NCBI GenBank assembly: GCA_022571575.1 | Contig: JACZXN010000012.1 | Span: 1 to 14,498 of the forward strand | Length of the DNA: 14,498 nt | DNA from: Chloroflexota bacterium | GTDB lineage: Bacteria > Chloroflexota > Dehalococcoidia > UBA3495 | Reading direction: 5' to 3' | Shown here: piece after piece, positions 9,318 to 14,498 of the stretch | Position numbering within the stretch: the first letter of the stretch is position 1 | Layout: every line of letters begins with the position of its first letter | Translations under genes and position numbers: made by a program | The notes under the pieces: generated by a model | What the model saw: only the letters and a program-made list of their open reading frames with translations | The model's database searches: none | Told to the model about the DNA's origin: nothing

Positions 9318-9346
9318 CGTCTTTCCGGCGAAGGCCGGAATCCAGG
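9318..9346. repeat. REP/MITE-like dispersed palindromic repeat, one copy
   Basis: TTCCGGC (9323-9329) and GCCGGAA (9334-9340) form a perfect seven-base-pair stem with the loop GAAG. It is flanked by CGTC on the left and TCCAGG on the right. This arrangement is a very common dispersed repeat in many bacterial genomes, recognisable because its antisense reading gives the peptide FLDSGLRRKDE, often mis-annotated as protein. Only one clear copy occurs in this window. Confidence 0.65.
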
Positions 9347-9413
9347 AACCTTCGCTTCAATGTGACTGCGGCGCCGGCCGTCCCGGTGGGCTACTTCAGC
9401 GAACCGGATGCCA

Positions 9414-9442
9414 TTGACGCGCTCAGGAGACCGTTTTATAGT
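9414..9442 (+). promoter_or_regulatory. near-consensus sigma-70 promoter of the GYD gene (TTGACG, 17 bases, TATAGT)
   Basis: TTGACG (9414-9419) matches five of six -35 positions, and TATAGT (9437-9442) matches five of six -10 positions, with an ideal 17-base spacer. Transcription should begin near 9449, about 16 bases before ATG 9465. This is the strongest-looking promoter in the window and rules out a GYD start at the upstream in-frame ATG 9408. Confidence 0.75.
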
Positions 9443-9464
9443 TCCAGACAACCCAGATTTGGCA

Positions 9465-9803
9465 ATGGGAGGGGATGCCATCGCCAAGTACTTGATACAG
9501 CTTACTTATTCCGATGACGCGTTGGCAGAGCTGGTGAGGCACCCACAAGACCGGGGTGCGGTGATCGCGGAACTGTTCGAGCGATTGGGCGGCAAGATCG
9601 AGGTTTTCTACCATTCAATGGGCGAATACGATCTGGTCGTCATAGCCGAAATGCCAGATAACGAGAGCATGGCCGCGATCCAATTCGCCGTACGGTCAAC
9701 GGGCATCGCGAAGGACCATAAGATCACGCCCCTTTTATCCAGGGAAGAATCGGTAAACGCGCTGAGAAGGGCGGGCGGCTCGGGCTATCAGCCCCCCAGT
9801 TGA
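9465..9803 (+). CDS. GYD-domain protein
   Basis: GYD-domain proteins are small (about 95-105 residues), dimeric alpha/beta proteins of unknown function. The family pattern is clear: AKYLIQLTYSDD at the N-terminus, R..VIAELFERLGGKIEVFY in the middle, the naming GEYDLVVIAEMPDNES segment, and KITPLLSREE near the end. ATG 9465 gives 112 residues and is the only ATG downstream of the promoter in this frame before the conserved region, but it has no Shine-Dalgarno. GGGAGGGG (9467-9474) instead precedes an in-frame ATC (9480) that would give the canonical (M)AKYLIQ start. The gene is monocistronic, with a convergent small ORF downstream. Family membership is secure; the start codon is uncertain. Confidence 0.88.
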   Translation: MGGDAIAKYLIQLTYSDDALAELVRHPQDRGAVIAELFERLGGKIEVFYHSMGEYDLVVIAEMPDNESMAAIQFAVRSTGIAKDHKITPLLSREESVNALRRAGGSGYQPPS

Positions 9804-9848
9804 CGCGTGGACACTACTTAGAAGAGAGGCGCCCGCCGTGCCAGACGC

Positions 9849-10103
9849 TCAATTGAGTCTCTTGCGATGATTGCCGCGGGCGATCAGAAACATGGCGGTC
9901 GACCACCAGACCCACTGAATCCCGCCACCGGTAATCCTCAAGGCCATCAATGAGCCGGTGATCAGGGATGCTTTGACCCACCACAAGGCGTGAATAGGCA
10001 TCAAGAATGCCTTTGCGATGGTGAGGAGCGCAAATAGCGGAAACCACCGGGCCGGAGAGGTTATTAAACTCAAGCTCTGCATGGCCCAAGTATTCAACAG
10101 CAT
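9849..10103 (-). CDS. small hydrophobic protein, unknown function
   Basis: From ATG 10103 the frame gives 84 residues with two to three hydrophobic segments (FPLFALLTIAKAFLMPIHAL, VKASLITGSLMAL, and a third around WVWWSTAMFLI) and a basic tail RGNHRKRLN, as in a small inner-membrane protein with a cytoplasmic C-terminus. TTG 10160 would extend it to 103 residues, but the extra part is Pro/Gly-rich and unconvincing. No Shine-Dalgarno is seen at either start. Third codon positions are less GC-rich than in neighbouring genes, which could mean recent acquisition, decay or no coding role. It is convergent with the GYD gene. I recognise no family. Confidence 0.45.
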   Translation of the reverse strand: MLLNTWAMQSLSLITSPARWFPLFALLTIAKAFLMPIHALWWVKASLITGSLMALRITGGGIQWVWWSTAMFLIARGNHRKRLN

Positions 10104-10411
10104 TGGGCCTGGAATCAGTACCGGTGGGGTCACGATGTGTGGCCCTATGGGGCCGGCCAACGGCCCAAAAGGACCGCGGCGGCCGGTTGACGGTCACCAC
10201 CGGCAAGTACACTGGGCGCCAGTCTGAACGGCCGGGCCATGGCGGCGTGGCCATGATATTTCGTCTCTATTCCCTCGCAAGCCCCGGCCCACAACAAGCG
10301 GCCGGCCAGGGATTCGACGCGGCCATCGACACGGTAAGAGCAGCCGGTGAAACCGGAGAGGTGTCCCCGGCGTAAAAAGAGGCGTGGCGATTCAGTTGGT
10401 CAGCGAACCGG
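10104..10411. other. region without a supported gene
   Basis: Open frames here (for example the plus-strand one ending at 10375) lack ribosome-binding sites and protein-like composition. TTGACG at 10187-10192 and TACACT at 10208-10213 resemble promoter hexamers, but the spacer is only 15 bases and no gene follows. The direct repeat GGCCATG near 10235-10255 is too short to interpret. Confidence 0.5.
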
Positions 10412-10450
10412 AAAATAAATGGCCCCCAAGATATCTTCGGGAGCCATTTT
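10412..10450 (-). terminator. rho-independent terminator of the tRNA-His/tRNA-Arg unit
   Basis: On the minus strand a long hairpin begins about 13 bases after the tRNA-Arg CCA end. AAATGGC (10417-10423) pairs with GCCATTT (10443-10449), CCC with GGG inside it, and AAG with CTT around an ATAT loop, with one mismatch and one bulge. It runs directly into ATTTTC (10416-10411), so the transcript ends in a U-rich tract. Read on the plus strand, the tract is weaker. Confidence 0.85.
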
Positions 10451-10462
10451 GATCACGGACCA

Positions 10463-10538
10463 TGGTGCGCCTGGCGAGACTCGAACTCACAACCCCTGGG
10501 TTCGAAGCCCAGTACTCTATCCATTGAGCTACAGGCGC
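10463..10538 (-). tRNA. tRNA-Arg, anticodon TCG
   Basis: The 76-base minus-strand cloverleaf is complete. The acceptor stem GCGCCTG pairs with CAGGCGC, and the D arm is GCTC/GAGT. The anticodon stem CTGGG/CCCAG holds the loop CTTCGAA, with anticodon TCG at 10505-10503 reading CGA (and CGN by wobble if modified). The T arm is GTGAG-TTCGAGT-CTCGC, the discriminator base is A, and CCA is encoded. It lies 31 bases downstream of tRNA-His and just before the terminator, so both are probably processed from one transcript. Confidence 0.96.
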
Positions 10539-10569
10539 ATCTATCGGGTGAATCGAGTAGAATTGCTGT

Positions 10570-10647
10570 TGGGGCGAGCGACGGGATTCGAACCCGTGAT
10601 CTCCTGTGCCACAGACAGGCGCCTTAGGCCTCTTGGCTACGCTCGCC
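10570..10647 (-). tRNA. tRNA-His, anticodon GTG
   Basis: The 78-base minus-strand gene has an eight-base-pair acceptor stem. GCGAGCG pairs with CGCTCGC, and the extra G at position -1 pairs with C73, the identity mark read by histidyl-tRNA synthetase. The anticodon stem CCTGT/ACAGG holds the loop CTGTGGC with anticodon GTG at 10612-10610. The T arm is ACGGG-TTCGAAT-CCCGT, and CCA is encoded. The D arm has a three-base-pair stem and an 11-base loop, at the large end of normal. It is the first gene of the two-tRNA unit. Confidence 0.96.
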
Positions 10648-10745
10648 ACGATGGATTTATTAACGATCCGGCTGGTAAATCCAGGCCGGCCGTTGCGCTG
10701 AGAGGGGTTTGGCCCGGTCAAACGCAGTTGCAAAGAGGCTAGAAT

Positions 10746-10774
10746 ATGTTAGCAAATGGGCCTGCCTCTTACAA
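10746..10774 (-). promoter_or_regulatory. promoter of the tRNA-His/tRNA-Arg unit (TTGTAA, 17 bases, TGC-extended TAACAT)
   Basis: On the minus strand TTGTAA (10774-10769), a 17-base spacer and TAACAT (10751-10746) lie in standard sigma-70 order, with TGC directly before the -10. Transcription would begin near 10739, about 92 bases before mature tRNA-His. The extended -10 is the same type as at lhr and the DUF255 gene. Confidence 0.6.
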
Positions 10775-10798
10775 GGAGCCGGAGCCGGAGCCGGAGCC
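10775..10798. repeat. four tandem copies of GGAGCC
   Basis: Four exact head-to-tail hexamers directly abut the -35 of the tRNA promoter, occupying the position of an upstream (UP) element. The tract lies outside any credible coding sequence. Such short tandem repeats can change copy number by slippage. Confidence 0.85.
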
Positions 10799-10844
10799 AA
10801 CGGACCGGCCCGGTGGTTTCCCGGCCGAATTTCAGCGAGTCCCA

Positions 10845-10874
10845 TTGTAATAGCGGCGCCCGGCTAACTAAAAT
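10845..10874 (+). promoter_or_regulatory. promoter of the ABC importer operon (TTGTAA, 18 bases, TAAAAT)
   Basis: TTGTAA (10845-10850) and TAAAAT (10869-10874, five of six consensus positions) are separated by 18 bases. Transcription would start near 10881, leaving an 82-base leader before ATG 10963. The -35 hexamer equals that of the divergent tRNA promoter. Confidence 0.55.
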
Positions 10875-10962
10875 AGGCTTACGGCAATACGCCGCGGCCC
10901 GGCGCTCCCGGATATCATCAAGCTCTATCCCGGCCCCTATTCCGGGCAACGAGGAACTACAT

Positions 10963-12660
10963 ATGGGTTGGAAGCCACTGCTGCTCATCTTCGGGGTGCT
11001 TTTTCTGGCGGCCGCCTGCTCCGGGTCCTCCGGCGGTGACGGCAACGGGCCGTCCGACGGGCCATCGGACACCGCAGAGGCCACCGCCGCACCGGCTTCG
11101 GAGGGGAGCGCCGGCGATTCCACCGGCAACGGAGAACCGCTGAAAGGGGGGCGTTTGGTCCGCCTTTTCGTGGACCCGCCCACCCTCGATCCGCACCTGA
11201 CCACCGACGCGACCTCCGCCCAGATAATCGTCGAGGTGTTCGGCGGTTTGGTGACCATCGACGCCAACCTGGATGTGGTGCCCGACCTGGCCGAGGGCTG
11301 GGACATCTCCGCCGATGGACGGGTCTACACCTTCAGGATACGCCCGGACGCCATGTTCCACGACGGCAAACCCGTGACCGCCGAGGACGTGCGCTGGTCG
11401 CTGGAACGGGCCACCAATCCTCTGACCGAGGCGCCCAACGTTGACCAGTACCTGGGAGACATCGTGGGCGTGGACGAGAAACTGGCCGGAGACGCCCTTC
11501 AGATCTCCGGTGTGCGCGTCATCAACGAACGCACCATCGAGATCACCATCGACCAAGCCAAGTCGTATTTCCTGGCCAAACTCACCTATCCCACCGCCTT
11601 TGTTCTGGACCGGGTCAGCATCGAGGCCAACCCCAAAAAATGGTTCCGCAAACCCAACGGCACCGGTCCCTTCCGGATGACCGAGTACAAGGTTGGCGAG
11701 ACCCTGATCCTCAGCCGCAACGAGAATTACCACCTGGGCCCGCCCAAATTGGCCGAGGTGGAGATGATCCTCAGCGGCGGGACCTCAATGCTCATGTACG
11801 AAAACGACGAGATCGACATCGCCGGCGTGGGCTTGGCGGACCTTGACCGGCTGCTCGACCCAACAAACGACCTCAACGCCGAGCTCAGGAGGGCGCCGCC
11901 GTCTTTCAGTGTCCAATACATCGGCTTGAACGTGAATGAGCCGCCCCTGGACGACCGCAAGGTGCGCCAAGCTCTGAACCTGGCCATCGACAAGAGAGAG
12001 ATCGCCACCATCGTGCTGGGCGACCAGGTTGTGCCGGCCACCGGCATCCTGCCGCCGGGCTTCCCTGGGTTCAGTGAATCGGTCAGGGGCTACGGTTTCG
12101 ACCCGGAAAGGGCTAAGCAGCTGTTGAGAGAGTCCAAGTACGGCGACGACCTGGACAACTTTCCTACCATCACCATCACGACCCCGGGCAGCTTCGGCGC
12201 CAACGTGAGCCTGGACATGGAAGTGGTCCTTGCGATGTGGGAGAAGAACCTGGGGATCAAGACGGAGTTTCAGCAGACTGAATTCGCCACATTCCTGAAA
12301 GACCTGAACAAGCGGCGCTTCCAGATGTTCAACATCGGCTGGATCGCCGATTACCCCGATCCCGAGAACTTCCTGGACATCCTGTTCTACAGCGATAGCA
12401 GCAACAACCACACCAATTACAACAACCCCGAGGTCGATGCCCTGCTGGAACAGGCCAGGGTGGAGACCGACGAAACCCGGCGCTTCAGGCTCTACAACCA
12501 GGTGGAGCAGATGATATTGGACGACGCGCCCTGGATCCCTCTCTGGTACAGCGGCGAGCGCTATCTGCTGGTGAAGCCCAACGTGCATGACTACCTGCAG
12601 ACGCCGCTGATCATTCCCAAGCTCAGGTACGTTTACCTGACGGACAAAACGGACAAATAG
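10963..12660 (+). CDS. ABC-importer solute-binding lipoprotein, dipeptide/oligopeptide/nickel family (SBP_bac_5)
   Basis: This protein captures the ligand outside the cell membrane and delivers it to the permeases encoded next. ATG 10963 is chosen because GAGGAA (10951-10956) lies six bases upstream and because it begins a lipoprotein signal: Lys4, a hydrophobic stretch 5-18 and lipobox LAAAC with Cys19 as the lipidated residue. The frame is open back to ATG 10756, but that extension is not protein-like. A Gly/Ser/Asp-rich linker (about 20-60) tethers the domain. Family features are GGRLVRL, TLDPH, the LAEGWDISADGRVYTFRIR segment, FHDGKPVTAEDV, NLAIDKREIA and the WIADYPDPENFLDIL segment. The 565-residue length is usual. 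The ligand could be a peptide, metal chelate, sugar or other solute. Confidence 0.93.
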   Translation: MGWKPLLLIFGVLFLAAACSGSSGGDGNGPSDGPSDTAEATAAPASEGSAGDSTGNGEPLKGGRLVRLFVDPPTLDPHLTTDATSAQIIVEVFGGLVTIDANLDVVPDLAEGWDISADGRVYTFRIRPDAMFHDGKPVTAEDVRWSLERATNPLTEAPNVDQYLGDIVGVDEKLAGDALQISGVRVINERTIEITIDQAKSYFLAKLTYPTAFVLDRVSIEANPKKWFRKPNGTGPFRMTEYKVGETLILSRNENYHLGPPKLAEVEMILSGGTSMLMYENDEIDIAGVGLADLDRLLDPTNDLNAELRRAPPSFSVQYIGLNVNEPPLDDRKVRQALNLAIDKREIATIVLGDQVVPATGILPPGFPGFSESVRGYGFDPERAKQLLRESKYGDDLDNFPTITITTPGSFGANVSLDMEVVLAMWEKNLGIKTEFQQTEFATFLKDLNKRRFQMFNIGWIADYPDPENFLDILFYSDSSNNHTNYNNPEVDALLEQARVETDETRRFRLYNQVEQMILDDAPWIPLWYSGERYLLVKPNVHDYLQTPLIIPKLRYVYLTDKTDK

Positions 12661-12675
12661 GAGCGGGACGCCAAC

Positions 12676-13620
12676 GTGGGCACCTACATACTCCGGCGGC
12701 TGATCTGGCTGCCCATGATCCTGCTGATCATCTCGTTCATCACCTTTTCCCTGGGGCGGTTTGGGCCGGGCGACCCCGTTGAGATCCTCATGGGCCAGTA
12801 CGCCGACGAGAAGGTCATCGAGCGCATCCGGGAGCAGCGGGGCTTCAACGACCCCATCTTTGTCCAGTATGGCCGCTACCTTAAAAACGTGACCCGTGGC
12901 GATTTCGGAGAGAGCTTCAAGTACCGCGGCCGCACCGTGGCCGAACTGCTCAAGAAGAAGATGTGGGTCTCCGCCCAGCTCAACCTGGCGGCCCTGTTCC
13001 TATCTGTTTCCATCGGCATCCCGCTGGGTCTGTTCGCCGCTCTCCGGCAGGGGACGCTCTGGGACACCAGCACGGTCGCGCTGACGCTCTTGGGGCAATC
13101 CATCCCCGTTTTCCTCACGGCGCCGATCTTGTTATTGGTGTTTGCCTTAAAATTAGACATCCTCCCAACCCACGGCTGGGGCGGCTTTTTCGACACCCGC
13201 ATCATCCTTCCGGCCATCGCCATGGGCGTCCCCGGGATCGCCATAATAACCAGGTTGACCCGAGCCAGCACCCTGGAGGTCATCAGCCAGGACTTCGTGC
13301 GCACCGCCCGGGCCAAGGGGCTGCCGGAATCTGTGGTGCGCCGGCGTCACATCCTGCGCAACGCCATGATCCCGGTGATCACCACCCTGGGCTTTTCCCT
13401 GGCAGGACTGGCGTTCACCTCGTTCATCGTGGAGCGGTTCTTCGGCATCCCAGGCGTCGGGAACCTGTTCATCGAAGCCATCTTCGCCCGCGACTTTCCA
13501 ATCATCAACGCGGTGATAATCATCGGCACCACGATGTTCGTGGCCGCCAACCTGATCGTTGACCTCATATACCCGTGGCTCGACCCAAGGATCCGGCTGG
13601 GAGGCTCGTATGCTACGTGA
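12676..13620 (+). CDS. ABC-importer permease, DppB/OppB type
   Basis: This is one of the two inner-membrane subunits forming the channel for the solute delivered by the upstream lipoprotein. The 314 residues open with the typical YILRRL helix start and contain about six membrane segments (near 10-27, 100-122, 135-160, 177-195, 235-255 and 278-300). The cytoplasmic EAA loop that docks the ATPase is at about 207-236 (RTARAKGLPESVVRR, then HILRNAMIPVI). PGDP near 31 and WLDPRIR near the end are family marks. The start is GTG 12676, 15 bases after the previous stop; AGGAG at 12659-12663 is rather far away and GGGA at 12665 closer, so initiation may be partly coupled to the upstream gene. The end overlaps the next gene by 11 bases. 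Confidence 0.95.
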   Translation: MGTYILRRLIWLPMILLIISFITFSLGRFGPGDPVEILMGQYADEKVIERIREQRGFNDPIFVQYGRYLKNVTRGDFGESFKYRGRTVAELLKKKMWVSAQLNLAALFLSVSIGIPLGLFAALRQGTLWDTSTVALTLLGQSIPVFLTAPILLLVFALKLDILPTHGWGGFFDTRIILPAIAMGVPGIAIITRLTRASTLEVISQDFVRTARAKGLPESVVRRRHILRNAMIPVITTLGFSLAGLAFTSFIVERFFGIPGVGNLFIEAIFARDFPIINAVIIIGTTMFVAANLIVDLIYPWLDPRIRLGGSYAT

Positions 13621-14498
13621 CGAGGCCCAGCCGGCGCTCGGTCGAGAGCTCCGGACCGACCGCAGCTATTGGGCCATCTCGTTCCGCAGGCTGCTCCGCA
13701 AAAAGATCGGCGTCACCTGTCTGGCGATAATCTTGCTGATGTACGGTTCGGGGATCCTGGCTCCGCTGGTCACGCCCTACGGGTTCAACGACCAGGACCT
13801 GTCGAACACCAAGCAGGGTCCAAGCTTCCAGCACCCCTTTGGTACCGACCGACTGGGCCGGGATGTCCTGACCCGCATCATCTACGGGCTGCGGACCACC
13901 GTGATCATAACCCTCGCGACCCTGCTTACCGGCAGCCTCGCATTGGGCATCACCGCGGGGTTGCTTGCGGGTTATTTCGGCAAATTGATCGACACCCTGA
14001 TCATGCGGGTGGGGGAGGTGTCTTCAGCTTTCCCCGAAATATTCCTGGTGTTGATCATCATATCCACCCTCAAGCCCCCGATCACCGAGTGGGTCCGCGG
14101 GGTGGAAGACACCCTGGGCATCGAGATCGTGAGCCTGGGCGTGGTGGACTACTTCGTGCTGTCTCTGGCCCTGGCCATCTTCTCCTGGTTCGGCATGGCC
14201 AGGCTGGTGCGCGGCCAGGTCCTCCAGGCCCGGGAGAACCAATACGTGGAAGCGGCTCGGTCCATCGGCGCCTCAACGCCGCGGATCTTATCCCGGCACG
14301 TGTTGCCCAACGTGATGGGGCCGGTGATCGTCATGGTATCGGCGGGACTGGCCGGCGTGGCCGGGTCGGAGATATTCCTGAGCTTCCTGGGCATCGGTAT
14401 ACAACCGCCAACACCCAGCTTGGGGCTCATGATCTTCGCCAACGGCAATATCGCAACCCTGCGGGCCACGCCCCACCTGCTGCTCTTTCCCGGTCTCA
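13610..14498 (+). CDS. ABC-importer permease, DppC/OppC type, cut by the window edge
   Basis: This is the second channel subunit. The first 296 residues are present, and the family usually runs 20-50 residues further. ATG 13610 is supported by GGGAGG (13599-13604) five bases upstream and overlaps the last 11 bases of the previous permease gene, a sign of translational coupling. Visible features are the cytoplasmic N-terminus ending in RLLRKKIG, the first helix at about 33-53, HPFGTDRLGRDVLTRIIYG at 75-93, and the EAA loop at about 212-241 (YVEAARSIGASTPRI, then HVLPNVMGPVI). FLSFLGIGIQPPTPSLG at 257-272 is also present. The periplasmic loop at about 153-180 is somewhat long. One or two ATPase genes would be expected downstream. 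Confidence 0.95.
   Translation, partial: MLRDEAQPALGRELRTDRSYWAISFRRLLRKKIGVTCLAIILLMYGSGILAPLVTPYGFNDQDLSNTKQGPSFQHPFGTDRLGRDVLTRIIYGLRTTVIITLATLLTGSLALGITAGLLAGYFGKLIDTLIMRVGEVSSAFPEIFLVLIIISTLKPPITEWVRGVEDTLGIEIVSLGVVDYFVLSLALAIFSWFGMARLVRGQVLQARENQYVEAARSIGASTPRILSRHVLPNVMGPVIVMVSAGLAGVAGSEIFLSFLGIGIQPPTPSLGLMIFANGNIATLRATPHLLLFPGL

Larger units (their letters stand above)
8839..9413. other. 575-base region with no confident gene
   Basis: This stretch holds small hairpins (8883-8900 and 8915-8941), a possible 41-codon membrane peptide gene (8967-9092), a REP-like palindromic repeat (9318-9346) and a short piece of coding-like sequence before the GYD promoter. Long open frames crossing it on the minus strand are antisense shadows of the Nudix gene extended through the repeat, and have no homology that I recognise. 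Confidence 0.6.
10648..10962. other. 315-base divergent intergenic region between tRNA-His and the ABC operon
   Basis: The region carries a minus-strand promoter (10746-10774) for the tRNAs and a plus-strand promoter (10845-10874) for the solute-binding protein. Between them is a four-unit GGAGCC repeat. The tRNA leader contains a hairpin (CCGGCTGG 10668-10675 with CCAG-G-CCGG 10681-10689). CCCGG/CCGGG (10929-10946) can pair just before the ribosome-binding site of the solute-binding protein. Open frames crossing it are not credible genes. Confidence 0.6.

Noticed and set aside
8338..9360. 340-codon minus-strand open frame ending over the Nudix gene
   Set aside because: Its N-terminus FLDSGLRRKDE is the typical false peptide from a palindromic repeat, and the rest is antisense to the Nudix gene.
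9814..10254. 146-codon minus-strand frame overlapping the hydrophobic ORF
   Set aside because: The composition is non-specific, there is no ribosome-binding site, and the overlapping hydrophobic frame is more protein-like.
10253..10375. 40-codon plus-strand frame starting MIFRLYSLAS
   Set aside because: There is no usable ribosome-binding site and no promoter at sensible spacing; the composition is not distinguishable from chance.
10501..10507. Reading the tRNA-Arg anticodon loop as GAA (Phe)
   Set aside because: The seven-base loop CTTCGAA between CTGGG and CCCAG places U33 so that positions 34-36 are TCG, which is Arg.
10756..10962. 69-codon N-terminal extension of the solute-binding protein
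   Set aside because: It is translated from the GGAGCC repeat (RSRSRS) and the promoter region; the lipoprotein signal and Shine-Dalgarno clearly place the start at 10963.

Overview
The window is a chromosomal segment of a high-GC bacterium (roughly 60% GC by eye). Housekeeping genes occupy the left half and an ABC-importer operon the right end, with a looser stretch of small genes, a dispersed repeat and two tRNAs between them. The broad gene content, the CCA-encoding tRNAs, the AAAC lipobox protein with a Gly/Ser/Asp-rich linker, and the apparent leaderless or SD-poor starts would fit an uncultured Chloroflexota (Dehalococcoidia-like) genome. That is inference from general familiarity; no marker here proves it.

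Left half (1-7766), all on the minus strand: an Lhr-type superfamily 2 helicase (3375-7766), a DUF255/YyaL-type thioredoxin-fold protein (1332-3251) and the N-terminal 413 residues of aspartyl-tRNA synthetase (1-1241, running off the left edge). Each has its own plausible promoter, so they are neighbours rather than a tight operon. The synthetase carries His31 and Gly83, residues associated with non-discriminating bacterial AspRS, which suggests Asn-tRNA is made indirectly through a GatCAB amidotransferase outside the window.

Middle (7767-10411): a NUDT6-like Nudix hydrolase (8026-8838) diverges from the helicase gene. A 575-base stretch follows with hairpins, a possible 41-residue single-helix membrane peptide, and one copy of a REP/MITE-like palindromic repeat. 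Then come a GYD-domain protein (9465-9803) with a near-consensus promoter and a convergent small hydrophobic ORF (9849-10103).

Right part (10412-14498): tRNA-His(GTG) and tRNA-Arg(TCG) form a minus-strand transcription unit with a visible promoter and a rho-independent terminator. Divergent from it is a plus-strand operon of a lipoprotein solute-binding protein and two permeases of the dipeptide/oligopeptide/nickel ABC-importer family. The last permease is cut by the right edge, and ATPase genes are expected just beyond it.

No new defence system, mobile island or CRISPR array is visible. The most interesting signals are regulatory. Three minus-strand promoters and the Nudix promoter share an extended -10 of the form TGC-TAnnnT. 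One of them places the helicase transcription start exactly on its ATG, predicting a leaderless mRNA, and a second leaderless start is suggested for the small membrane peptide. The GYD gene has a precisely placed promoter, no Shine-Dalgarno before its only usable ATG, and a good Shine-Dalgarno before an in-frame AUC.
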